A stretch of 14,377 bases of DNA from Oligoflexaceae bacterium (GTDB taxonomy: Bacteria > Bdellovibrionota_B > Oligoflexia > Oligoflexales > Oligoflexaceae), in contig CANJJY010000061.1 in assembly GCA_947474445.1 (NCBI GenBank), positions 1-14,377 on the forward strand, in the 5' to 3' direction. Shown piece by piece: positions 7,207 through 14,335 of the stretch. The translations under genes and the position numbers were made by a program. The notes beneath the pieces are model-generated. The model searched no databases and had not been told where the DNA came from. It saw only the letters and a list, made by a program, of their open reading frames with translations. Each line of letters begins with the position of its first letter. Within the stretch, counting starts at the first letter, position 1.

Positions 7207-8391
7207 ATGAATCAGCGTAATGTCTACGATGCTAGCTTGGCTCCAGATTTTCATTCCTCCCTCTTGGAACGCGATGCGCCATTTCCCGCGGGGGCTTGGC
7301 GTCAAGCACTGAGTGAGATCGTTGGCAAAAGCGAGGTGATGGAATCGGTACTTCACACCTTAGGCAAAGTTGCCCGATCCGATTCTCCGGTGTTGATCCA
7401 TGGCGAGAGCGGAACCGGTAAAGAGCTGATTGCTCGGGCCGTTCATCGCCTTTCGATGCGCAGCAGCAAGCGCTTTGTGGCGATCAATTGCTCGGCAATT
7501 CCCGAAAGCCTTCTTGAATCGGAACTCTTCGGTCATGTCAAGGGGGCCTTTACAAGTGCCGACAAAAGTCGCAAAGGCTACTTTGAAGAAGCGGCTGGAG
7601 GTACTTTATTTCTCGACGAAATTGGGGAAATGCCACCGCGACTACAGGCAAAGCTCCTCAGAGTCTTGCAAGAAAAGCAATTTTCTCCGATTGGTTCAAA
7701 CGAAGTTAAAATAACAGACGTCAGGCTCATTACTGCCACCAACGTCGATCTCGAAGATGCAGTAGCCCACCAAAGATTTCGCTTGGATCTTTTCTATCGA
7801 CTTAATGTTTTGCCGGTGGTCTTGCCCCCTCTCCGCGACAGACGGGGCGATGTCAGACAGCTTCTCGACTATTTTCTCGAGATTTCCAACCAAAGCCATT
7901 CGATTGCCAATCCCTGCTATCTCACCTCAGATATCTATACGATTCTCGAACGCTATAACTGGCCCGGAAACGTCCGAGAACTTCAAAACCTAGTCGAGCG
8001 CTTGGTCGTCATGAGTGGCGGCGGTCAAATCGGAATTGAAGCATTGCCGGGTGAATATCGCTATCTGAAGGTTGGAGCAGGAGCGGGTGCCAGTGGCCGC
8101 GAAAGCCATAGCAATCCTACAGCAGGCTTGGTGGCAAAAGATCCCATCGATGCTTCGATCGTTCCTTCCACCACGGTCACATCTATCGTCGACATCTTAC
8201 CTATCGGCGGAATCGATCTCGAAAATTATATAGAAAATCTGGAGAATGCCTTAATTATGCAGGCCTTAGAGCGAACCGGTCACAACAAAAATCAAGCCGC
8301 TAAACTGTTGGGACTCAATCGCACAACGCTGGTCGAACGCATTAAGAAGCGCAAGCTTGCGCCTCTCAATTCGCCCTCTAAGGAACTTTAA
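7207..8391 (+). CDS. Sigma-54-dependent transcriptional activator (AAA+ and Fis-type HTH, no sensory domain)
   Basis: This 394-residue bacterial enhancer-binding protein would use ATP hydrolysis to open promoters held by sigma-54 RNA polymerase. The AAA+ domain spans about 37-270: Walker A GESGTGKE (66-73), the sigma-54-contact loop GAFTSA (113-118), Walker B GGTLFLDE (132-139), the arginine-finger region FRLDLFYRL (191-199) and sensor II NWPGNVREL (251-259). A Fis-type HTH lies at about 350-383. Only about 37 residues precede the AAA+ domain, so there is no receiver, GAF, PAS or other sensing module. This is the PspF-like layout. The loop reads GAFTSA rather than GAFTGA. Residues 285-340, between AAA+ and HTH, form a Gly/Ala/Ser/Thr-rich linker. 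AGGAGG lies 13 nt before the ATG, longer than usual, and no better start exists. It is divergent from the polysaccharide pair. Confidence 0.92.
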   Translation: MNQRNVYDASLAPDFHSSLLERDAPFPAGAWRQALSEIVGKSEVMESVLHTLGKVARSDSPVLIHGESGTGKELIARAVHRLSMRSSKRFVAINCSAIPESLLESELFGHVKGAFTSADKSRKGYFEEAAGGTLFLDEIGEMPPRLQAKLLRVLQEKQFSPIGSNEVKITDVRLITATNVDLEDAVAHQRFRLDLFYRLNVLPVVLPPLRDRRGDVRQLLDYFLEISNQSHSIANPCYLTSDIYTILERYNWPGNVRELQNLVERLVVMSGGGQIGIEALPGEYRYLKVGAGAGASGRESHSNPTAGLVAKDPIDASIVPSTTVTSIVDILPIGGIDLENYIENLENALIMQALERTGHNKNQAAKLLGLNRTTLVERIKKRKLAPLNSPSKEL

Positions 8392-8417
8392 TCATTTTCC
8401 CCAAGAGAGAAGACTCT

Positions 8418-8439
8418 GGCCTACTAGGTGCTAGAGGCC
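8418..8439. terminator. Hairpin between convergent activator and frr genes
   Basis: GGCCT (8418-8422) pairs with AGGCC (8435-8439), and CTAG (8424-8427) pairs with CTAG (8431-8434) around a GTG loop, leaving one bulged A. It lies in the 58-nt gap between two convergent stop codons. It may end transcription from either side, but neither strand has a good T-run after the stem, so its function as a terminator is uncertain. Confidence 0.45.
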
Positions 8440-8449
8440 CAAAATCCAG

Positions 8450-9004
8450 TTAAAGAGTCATGACCTCTTTTTCTTTCTTCGCCATCTTATCATCCAAAAG
8501 CTTGATATTTGCATCGGTCAGCTTTTGCACCTCATCTTGAAAGCCCTTGCTTTCATCCTCGGTGATTTCCTTAGCTTTCTCAGCTTTCTTTACTTCTTCA
8601 TTAATATCACGACGAATATGGCGAATGAGAACTTTGGCCTCTTCTCCCATTTTCTTCAATTGCTTGACGATATCTTTGCGTCGCTCTTCGGTCAGCTGCG
8701 GGATAGGAATCCGAACGACGACGCCATCGTTATTAGGTTGTAGGCCTAAGTCAGCCTTCATAATGGCTTTTTCAATCTCTTGGATCAGCTTTTTCTCAAA
8801 AGGCGAGATCAATATGGTGCGAGCATCGGGGGTCGAGAGAGTGGCGACCTGACTTAAGGGGCTCAAGCTCCCATAGTAATCGACCTTGATACCGTCGATC
8901 ATATTGATCGAAGCACGGCCCGTCCGAACTCGAGTCAAGTCCTTGTCGAAGGCGCCCAAGCGCTTTTGCATCTCATCTTTACACTTCGCTATAAAATCTG
9001 CCAT
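8450..9004 (-). CDS. frr: Ribosome recycling factor
   Basis: This 184-residue protein, with EF-G, splits the post-termination ribosome into subunits. The family pattern is complete: the N-terminal helix with RVRTGRAS (25-32), the segment YYGSLSPLSQVATLSTPDARTILISPFEK (about 43-71), then GLQPNNDGVVVRIPIPQLTEERRKDIVKQLKK, and a long C-terminal Lys/Glu-rich helix that completes the three-helix bundle. Length is as in other bacteria (about 185). The ATG start has AAGG 7 nt upstream. It lies 18 nt after pyrH, the usual pyrH-frr order, and is the last gene of the translation block. Nothing is unusual in it. Confidence 0.97.
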   Translation of the reverse strand: MADFIAKCKDEMQKRLGAFDKDLTRVRTGRASINMIDGIKVDYYGSLSPLSQVATLSTPDARTILISPFEKKLIQEIEKAIMKADLGLQPNNDGVVVRIPIPQLTEERRKDIVKQLKKMGEEAKVLIRHIRRDINEEVKKAEKAKEITEDESKGFQDEVQKLTDANIKLLDDKMAKKEKEVMTL

Positions 9005-9022
9005 TTGTTTACCTTCTATGCG

Positions 9023-9745
9023 TTAATGTACGAGCGTGCCCTCTGTCTCACCCGTTACAGCGCGCCAGACACAGCCTTCTTCACCCAGTTTGAAGACGCA
9101 GATAGGAATTGCCGCCTCCATACACATGGTGATCGCGGTCGCATCCATGACTTTGAGCTTTTTGGAGATAACATCGAAGTAGGAGAGTTCCTTGAATTTG
9201 ACAGCATTAGGATCTTCGTTTGGATCTCTATCGTAAATACCGTCGACTTTTGTCGCTTTGAGAATGACTTCCGCACTGATTTCACGTGCACGGAGACTAG
9301 CCGCGGTATCGGTCGTGAAATAAGGATTCCCTGTACCGGCTGCAAAAATCACGACCCGCCCTTTGGCGAGGTGCTTGATCGCTTTACGCCGGATATAGGG
9401 CTCGGCTAATTCCTGCATGTGAATGGCCGTCATCACGCGACTGAAAACATTATATTTCGTTTCAAGGATCCCTTGGAGCGCGAGACTATTGATGACTGTC
9501 GCGAGCATGCCCATGTAATCGGCATTGGCACGATCCATATCCCAACCTGAAGCCCGGGCTCCTCGCCAGATATTACCGCCGCCGATAACGATAGCGACTT
9601 CAACACCCTGCTTCTGCACTTCCGCAATTTCATGGGCGACGAATTGAAGATTTTCACCTTCGATTCCAAAGCCTCGTTCACCGCCAAGCATTTCGCCCGA
9701 AAGCTTGAGCATGATGCGTTTGTACTTCGCTTGTGCTTGCGACAT
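9023..9745 (-). CDS. pyrH: UMP kinase
   Basis: This 240-residue cytoplasmic enzyme phosphorylates UMP to UDP with ATP, feeding UTP/CTP and nucleotide-sugar synthesis. It belongs to the amino-acid kinase fold. Visible motifs are KLSGE (14-18) for phosphate binding, the glycine-rich IGGGNIWRG (54-62), the UMP-site stretch ADYMGMLATVINSLAL (75-90), GTGNPYFTTDTAA (137-149) and ATKVDGIYDRDP (164-175). Length matches the bacterial family. The ATG start has GAGGAA about 8 nt upstream. It follows tsf after a hairpin terminator and precedes frr by 18 nt, so pyrH-frr may form a separate transcript or depend on read-through. I could not find a convincing promoter in the 65 nt available. Confidence 0.97.
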   Translation of the reverse strand: MSQAQAKYKRIMLKLSGEMLGGERGFGIEGENLQFVAHEIAEVQKQGVEVAIVIGGGNIWRGARASGWDMDRANADYMGMLATVINSLALQGILETKYNVFSRVMTAIHMQELAEPYIRRKAIKHLAKGRVVIFAAGTGNPYFTTDTAASLRAREISAEVILKATKVDGIYDRDPNEDPNAVKFKELSYFDVISKKLKVMDATAITMCMEAAIPICVFKLGEEGCVWRAVTGETEGTLVH

Positions 9746-9804
9746 TTTAGTTCTTCCTCAGGTGTCAACTCAGCTACGTTCGATCAAATGCAAAAAAAGA
9801 GGCG

Positions 9805-9833
9805 AAAAAATAGCCCCGATCAAATCGGGGCTT
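9805..9833 (-). terminator. Rho-independent terminator after tsf
   Basis: A perfect 9-bp GC-rich stem (9812-9820 with 9824-9832) and a 3-nt loop are followed on the minus strand by a run of six T (9805-9810). It starts 8 nt past the tsf stop. The plus strand also has T-rich sequence after the stem, so it could act both ways, but only minus-strand genes flank it. It should cut most rpsB-tsf transcription before pyrH. Confidence 0.85.
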
Positions 9834-9840
9834 ATTTTGC

Positions 9841-10737
9841 TTAGCTCCGCAGTTGTGCGGCGACTTCTTCGGCAAAGTTCTCTTTTTTCTTCTCGATGCC
9901 TTCTCCCAGTTTGAAAAGGTGGAAAGCTGAAAGAGATGCGCCCTTGCCTTTTTCCGTAACGAGTTGCCTGATCGTCAGGTTTTGATCCTTGACGAAAGCC
10001 TGCTCGATCAAACAAACTTCTTTGTAGAATTTGGTGATTTGGCCAGCAAGAATCTTTTCGATCATATTCTCTGGCTTCTTCTGCTCGAGGAGTTGCTTGC
10101 GAGCCAACTCTTTTTCTTGCTCGAGTTCGTCGGTATTAACTTCGTCGCTCTTCAGGTAACGAGGACCTGCAGCGGCGGCATGCATGGCGATGTCTTTGCC
10201 GATTTCTTGAACTTCGGCGCCTTCGGCACCATCGAGCAGAACCAGCGAACCGATTTTGCCACCCATGTGCGTGTAACCAGCGACTGTGCCCTTGCTGCTG
10301 CTGAGAAAGCCAAGTCGGCGAAGACGCATGTTCTCACCGATCTTTGCGATCAGATTGGAAAGAGTTGCATCGACTGTTTCAGCGCCGAGTTTGAGTGTCT
10401 TCAGCGTATCGAGATCGTGAACCTTGCGGGTCAATGCCAGCTCGGCAACGTCTTGCGCAAATTTTTGAAAATCTTCGTTCTTGCTGACGAAGTCGGTTTC
10501 GCAGTTCAGTTCCAAGACAACGCCGCTGCGTGCATCGGGACTGACCAATACTTTGACCATGCCTTCAGCAGCGACGCGATCAGCCTTCTTCGCCGCGCGC
10601 GAGAGACCGCGTTCACGCAACCACAGGATTGCCTTCTCAAGATCGCCTTGGTTTTCTTCAAGGGCTTTCTTGCATTCCAACATGCCGACGCCAGTTTTTT
10701 CGCGCAGCTCTTTGACCATACTCGCTGTGATTGTCAC
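9841..10737 (-). CDS. tsf: Elongation factor Ts
   Basis: This 298-residue protein is the nucleotide exchange factor that releases GDP from EF-Tu during translation. The N-terminal UBA-like region (about 5-40) reads ITASMVKELREKTGVGMLECKKALEE, close to the E. coli sequence. The EF-Tu-contacting TDFV motif is at 81-84, and a typical core with HAAAAGPRYL follows near 190. Length is slightly above E. coli (283). The start is GTG at 10737, supported by GGGAGG 7 nt upstream and by N-terminal alignment. The ATG at codon 7 would remove conserved residues. It follows rpsB after an unusually long, hairpin-rich spacer of 247 nt and is closed by a strong terminator. Confidence 0.97.
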   Translation of the reverse strand: MTITASMVKELREKTGVGMLECKKALEENQGDLEKAILWLRERGLSRAAKKADRVAAEGMVKVLVSPDARSGVVLELNCETDFVSKNEDFQKFAQDVAELALTRKVHDLDTLKTLKLGAETVDATLSNLIAKIGENMRLRRLGFLSSSKGTVAGYTHMGGKIGSLVLLDGAEGAEVQEIGKDIAMHAAAAGPRYLKSDEVNTDELEQEKELARKQLLEQKKPENMIEKILAGQITKFYKEVCLIEQAFVKDQNLTIRQLVTEKGKGASLSAFHLFKLGEGIEKKKENFAEEVAAQLRS

Positions 10738-10871
10738 GGGTCATCCTCCCAGATTATTTTAAAAGAAATATTTGATGAAGCTAAAGCAATCTAGAGCCTG
10801 TCTCAAAAAGGCGATCTCGTCGTTGCTTGTCGGATCAGCGCACGACCTCGAGAGATTCAGGCACCGTATTA

Positions 10872-10937
10872 GACAGTTCTCTGTCGTCTACCCCTTCGAT
10901 CCTCAGCGCAACAATTATCATCTTTATGAGCGCTGAG
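10872..10937 (-). other. Inverted repeats in the rpsB-tsf spacer
   Basis: Two inverted repeats lie in the transcribed spacer upstream of tsf. CTCAGCGC (10902-10909) pairs perfectly with GCGCTGAG (10930-10937) across a 20-nt loop. GACAG (10872-10876) pairs with CTGTC (10881-10885) across 4 nt. They follow the hairpin behind rpsB and precede the tsf ribosome binding site by more than 100 nt. They may structure the tsf leader RNA. No named regulatory RNA family is recognisable. Confidence 0.4.
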
Positions 10938-10951
10938 ATAGGGCGACCTGC

Positions 10952-10975
10952 AAAAGGGGCGGCGGCCGCCCCTTT
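10952..10975 (-). terminator. Terminator or attenuator after rpsB
   Basis: A perfect 10-bp stem of high GC (10953-10962 with 10966-10975) and a 3-nt loop lie 10 nt beyond the rpsB stop. On the minus strand the stem ends in TTT with one more T behind it (10952). It probably attenuates transcription between rpsB and tsf, as is known for this gene pair in other bacteria. The short U-tract suggests partial rather than complete termination. Confidence 0.65.
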
Positions 10976-10984
10976 GCTTCGCTT

Positions 10985-11773
10985 TTAGCGACGCTCTACA
11001 TTGACGCGGTTGCCTTTATCATCGCGGAAGCTGCCTTCCTGGATGCGCGGCTCGCGGTCACCTTTTTCAGGATGCTCACCATCTTTGGTTCGCACGCGGC
11101 CTTCAGCACAAGCCTGAGCTGCGGTACCGATGAACAATTCAAGTGAGCGCAGACTGTCATCGTTACCAGGGATGGGGTAATCGATCAGGGTTGGGTCTGC
11201 ATTGGTATCAGCAATGGCGACGACGGGAATGCCAAGACGCTTGGCTTCTTTGATCGCGATCGTCTCTTTGTGAGCATCGACGATGAAAACAGCCGATGGC
11301 AAGCCCGGCATGTCTTTGATCCCGCCGAGGTTACGCTCGAGCTTTTCGCGTTCACGCGTCAGGCCCAGCACTTCTTTTTTGGTCAGTTTGAGGAAAGTGC
11401 CGTCGGCAGCCATACGTTCGATTTTACGCAAACGGTGGATCGATTGGCGAATGGTTTGAAAGTTGGTCAAGGTTCCGCCAAGCCAGCGGTAGTTACAGAA
11501 ATATTGGCCTGTCCGGCGCGATTCTGTTTCGACCAGATCGCGGGCGAGGCGCTTGGTTCCAACGAACAAAACGTGGCCGCCGCGCGAAGTTGTGCTTTCG
11601 AGAAAGTCACAGGCCTTCTGAAACATTTTAACTGTTTTCTGGAGGTCGATGATGTGGATACCGTTGCGCTGACCAAAAATGTAATGAGACATTTTTGGGT
11701 TCCAACGACGCGTCTGGTGACCGTAGTGAACGCCGGCTTCGAGCAATTGCTTCATGTTGATAGTAACGGACAT
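10985..11773 (-). CDS. rpsB: 30S ribosomal protein S2
   Basis: This 262-residue ribosomal protein S2 binds the 30S subunit late in assembly and is needed to hold S1. The sequence is typical: MKQLLEAGVHYGHQTRRWNPKM at the N-terminus, GIHIIDLQKT (38-47), GGHVLFVGTKR, NYRWLGGTLTNFQTI, LPSAVFIVDAHKE, then IPVVAIADTNADP with DYPIPGNDDSLRS. A charged C-terminal tail of about 35 residues (from GRVRTKDGEH) goes beyond the conserved core, which is normal variation for S2. The ATG start has GAGG 9 nt upstream. It heads the usual rpsB-tsf pair. The gene upstream is yceD, 197 nt away, with a possible promoter in between. Confidence 0.97.
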   Translation of the reverse strand: MSVTINMKQLLEAGVHYGHQTRRWNPKMSHYIFGQRNGIHIIDLQKTVKMFQKACDFLESTTSRGGHVLFVGTKRLARDLVETESRRTGQYFCNYRWLGGTLTNFQTIRQSIHRLRKIERMAADGTFLKLTKKEVLGLTREREKLERNLGGIKDMPGLPSAVFIVDAHKETIAIKEAKRLGIPVVAIADTNADPTLIDYPIPGNDDSLRSLELFIGTAAQACAEGRVRTKDGEHPEKGDREPRIQEGSFRDDKGNRVNVERR

Positions 11774-11927
11774 AGTTTCGATCCTCGATCAGAAGGTTAT
11801 GCGTCAGAAGCGGAGAGTTCGGGATTAAACCTGAGGTTAAGTCCGTCGCATTGACAGCCAATGGCTGACCTTCTTGAATCCGCTTCTTGCGAAATAGCGG
11901 GAAAAACTTCTTCCCAAAAGCCCGAGG

Positions 11928-11956
11928 ACTGTACAATTCTTCGGCGCCACGTACAA
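11928..11956 (-). promoter_or_regulatory. Weak candidate promoter for rpsB
   Basis: On the minus strand TTGTAC (11956-11951) and TACAGT (11933-11928) are 17 nt apart. The -10 matches four of six consensus bases and the -35 three. It lies between the yceD stop and rpsB, where a promoter for the ribosomal genes is expected. A 7-bp hairpin (11922-11928 with 11938-11944) overlaps it and may instead be a weak terminator for yceD. Confidence 0.25.
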
Positions 11957-11970
11957 GCTGAAACCGCACT

Positions 11971-12513
11971 TCAGTCCTGCGGGAGCTTCAGATTTTTAAG
12001 TACTGCAAAAGGGCTCGCTTCCTCCGACGTTTGTTGCTCGAAGACGAGGGGTGTCTGCACGTCTTCAAGACAAATCGCGCAGGCCTTCCCATCAGCGGTG
12101 GTCTGAATAAGTCGACTCGGCAGAGCGGTTTGAATGAGATCGTTCACGAGTGGCTCGATATTGATCTCTTTATTTTCAATGTAATAGTCGTCGAGATCTT
12201 CGGGAGTCAGATCTTTTTCTTCATCCTCGCCATCGTCGTAAGGTGTCAGAAAGCGAGCGTCGAGGCGCCGATCAATCTGCCAGGGGATGAGGTCTTCGCA
12301 GCGCCCACAGTGTACGAACGGCGCATAAGTGATCTGACCCCGCACGTAAAAGACACCGTAGTCAGCCGGGGTCACCGTCAGGCGGCCGGTGATTTTTGCT
12401 TGGTCTTGGCCTTCCTTTTGTCCGAAGCTCGAGTAAATGTCTCGCAACCAAGACTCATCACCTCGGATATCGATCGTGAGGACTTCCCTCAAATCATCCG
12501 TCTTCAATCGCAT
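11971..12513 (-). CDS. yceD: YceD/DUF177 family 23S rRNA accumulation protein
   Basis: This 180-residue protein belongs to the DUF177 family, whose members are needed for normal 23S rRNA accumulation and 50S biogenesis. Two Cys-x2-Cys pairs are visible, C69/C72 in VHCGRCED and C145/C148 in ACAICLED, a likely metal-binding arrangement. Between them lies the acidic stretch DDGEDEEKDLTPEDLDDYYIENKEINIEPLVNDLIQTALP, whose second half is the recognisable family core. I start at ATG 12513 because GAGGAG sits 6 nt upstream. The frame stays open for 24 more codons to 12585 but with no such element. In most bacteria this gene directly precedes rpmF on the same strand. Here it precedes rpsB, and rpmF lies divergently 1.8 kb away. 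Confidence 0.85.
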   Translation of the reverse strand: MRLKTDDLREVLTIDIRGDESWLRDIYSSFGQKEGQDQAKITGRLTVTPADYGVFYVRGQITYAPFVHCGRCEDLIPWQIDRRLDARFLTPYDDGEDEEKDLTPEDLDDYYIENKEINIEPLVNDLIQTALPSRLIQTTADGKACAICLEDVQTPLVFEQQTSEEASPFAVLKNLKLPQD

Positions 12514-12573
12514 TGTGTACTCCTCTATAGCCGACTGCTTCTCAAAGGACGGCCTCGTTCTACCGCGGAGTCC

Positions 12574-12614
12574 TGCGTGACGCAAGCCCTTGTAGACCCC
12601 GGGGGGAGCCCCCC
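12574..12614. other. Palindrome and G/C-run hairpin in the yceD/GYF divergent region
   Basis: TGCGT-G-ACGCA (12574-12584) is a perfect 5-bp palindrome 61 nt upstream of the yceD start. At 12601-12614 six G, AG and six C form a short GC hairpin with no U-tract directly after it. An AT-rich segment (about 12615-12675) follows and probably contains the divergent promoters, although no box pair is convincing. The roles are undetermined. Confidence 0.3.
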
Positions 12615-12735
12615 ATTAAGCTAATTTTTTAAATAATTTCATTTAGATATCAGAAATCCTTACATTTTCTTAAAACTCGACCGATGACGGAGTGGGTAGA
12701 AAAGCCCTCTCTATGGACGGAGACTGCGCATCGGC

Positions 12736-14205
12736 ATGGAAAAGCGTTGGAACGTATATCACGGCAATGATTACCTCGGCCTTAAAACGGCCAAGGAGAT
12801 CAGGGAAGCTTTGCGCCGTGGTACCCTCGATGCTTTTGACAAGGTTTCCCTCGAAGGCTCCAATATTCGCGAGGATCTCATCGACGTCGACGAGATTTTC
12901 AAAGAAACCTCCAGTGTTTTTCAAGAAGATCCCAACGGCACCGTCGTCGCCGATCGAAATCCTATGCAAATGGCGGTCGGCGCCCAGTCGCCCGTCACGA
13001 TGGATCCTGTTCGCTCAGCTCCGACCGCAGTGGCTGGACCAGCCCAGCAAAGTCCTAACTGGCGCAATGAGTACTCAGCCATGCGCCAGCAGGGCGAAGC
13101 ATCGATTCAGGACTCCTCTAAAGGTCCGATCAAACGCTACTACATCATCGATCGCGAAAAAATCCTGGGGCCTTTGAGTGCCCATGAAATTCAGTCTCTC
13201 TACAATCGGGGGGTCCTCAACAAGAAGGTTCAGGTGCAGAAGATCGGCGGGAAGCGAACGATGTCGATAGCTCAGTTCATTTCTAGCTATGCGGGCGATC
13301 GCATGAAAGAACTGGCTGAAGATGGGAAAATTCCGCAGCAGATCGGCGTCGGAAGTCCGTCTTCAAAAGTTTTGACCGAACTTGCGCGCATGGCGAGCAG
13401 CCGGCGCGTCGCGCAGCAGCGCAAGCAGCGAACATTCTTGATGATCGCTGCCATCGGCCTCGCGATCGGCGTCATGGGCTTTCTTATCCTGCAGCACAAT
13501 CTACAGAGAAACATCGCGCCCCCTCCGAGTGCGGAAACGCAGACCAATCGAGAGGTCGAACCAAGCAATCGGCCGCGCCCGCGTCTGATTCAAAAAGCTC
13601 CGGAGCCGCCCCGTTCTCAACCGGCACCCAAAACTCCCGTTTTGAAAGCAGAACCGGCGCGAAGCGAAGCCCCGATCAGCGAAGAAGAACGCTCGGAACC
13701 TAAGAGATTGGACACCCCCAGAAGTCGTCCCGCTCCGCCGATCGCCGTAAAGCCGTCACGCAGTGAAAAGCCCGCTAAAGAGCCAAGGGTCTCGAGCAGT
13801 AAACCAAGCAGCACCCCTTTGGTCCCGGTTCCGAAACCAGTCCCCGTGGCTCCTAAGAGCCCCTCGGTTTCAACGCAAGCCGCGCCCCCCGTCATTGCAC
13901 TGAACCCCATTCCAACGAATCCGCCAGCCTCTGCTTCGGGCCAAGGACCGATTGCCAAAGCACTGGCCACCGCCGGAAGAATTCAGACCATCGGTCCTTT
14001 GACTTTTAACGTAAACGCCCTCGAAGAATGCCTGTCAAAGTGCAATATCTCGATGCGCGACGCGACGGGCATGAACATGAAGGTCGTGTTCTTTAAGAAT
14101 GCTTACTACGAAATGCTTAAAAACCGCAGCAAAGGTGTCACTCTAACGGGTAGCACCAAATTAGACCGCGGCGAATTGACTCTAATCATCCAAGACGTGC
14201 GTTAA
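12736..14205 (+). CDS. Bitopic membrane protein with GYF-like domains and Pro-rich linker, function unknown
   Basis: This 489-residue protein is not one I can name. Residues 5-55 (WNVYHGNDYLGLKTAKEIREALRRG) and 134-183 (RYYIIDREKILGPLSAHEIQSLYNRG) both show the GYF_2-like pattern of an aromatic strand, LG or GPL, then a helix ending in RG. The second is clearer. Residues 222-232 are strongly basic and are followed by one hydrophobic helix at 233-253, so the N-terminus should be cytoplasmic. Residues 261-400 are rich in Pro, Lys, Arg and Ser and look disordered and long enough to span the periplasm. A folded-looking C-terminal domain (about 415-489) holds C432 and C436 and ends in a strand-rich stretch (VTLTGSTKLDRGELTLIIQDVR). 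The ATG start has GGAG 13 nt upstream, and an in-frame TAG lies upstream. It sits between divergent yceD and rpmF. Confidence 0.8.
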   Translation: MEKRWNVYHGNDYLGLKTAKEIREALRRGTLDAFDKVSLEGSNIREDLIDVDEIFKETSSVFQEDPNGTVVADRNPMQMAVGAQSPVTMDPVRSAPTAVAGPAQQSPNWRNEYSAMRQQGEASIQDSSKGPIKRYYIIDREKILGPLSAHEIQSLYNRGVLNKKVQVQKIGGKRTMSIAQFISSYAGDRMKELAEDGKIPQQIGVGSPSSKVLTELARMASSRRVAQQRKQRTFLMIAAIGLAIGVMGFLILQHNLQRNIAPPPSAETQTNREVEPSNRPRPRLIQKAPEPPRSQPAPKTPVLKAEPARSEAPISEEERSEPKRLDTPRSRPAPPIAVKPSRSEKPAKEPRVSSSKPSSTPLVPVPKPVPVAPKSPSVSTQAAPPVIALNPIPTNPPASASGQGPIAKALATAGRIQTIGPLTFNVNALEECLSKCNISMRDATGMNMKVVFFKNAYYEMLKNRSKGVTLTGSTKLDRGELTLIIQDVR

Positions 14206-14248
14206 CTCTCTGCGACCCCATCCACTCAAGCCTCCTGAGACTCCGCAC

Positions 14249-14277
14249 TTGACCAGTCCATCCTCAGACGGTAATAG
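14249..14277 (+). promoter_or_regulatory. Sigma-70-like promoter of rpmF
   Basis: TTGACC (14249-14254) and TAATAG (14272-14277) are separated by exactly 17 nt, a good match to the -35/-10 consensus. Transcription would begin near 14284, about 50 nt before the rpmF start. It indicates that rpmF is transcribed independently of the gene upstream. Confidence 0.6.
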
Positions 14278-14335
14278 GGTAGGTTCCAAAAGAAGCAGCA
14301 GCTTTTCCGCCTGCGGTTAAGAGGAGTATTTCAAT

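Noticed and set aside
9964..10794. 276-codon frame antisense to tsf
   Set aside because: It is a mirror of the strongly conserved EF-Ts gene in another frame and has no support of its own.
13617..13970. 117-codon Gly/Ala-rich frame antisense to the GYF protein
   Set aside because: It is the complement of the proline-rich codons (CCN gives GGN) and not an independent gene.
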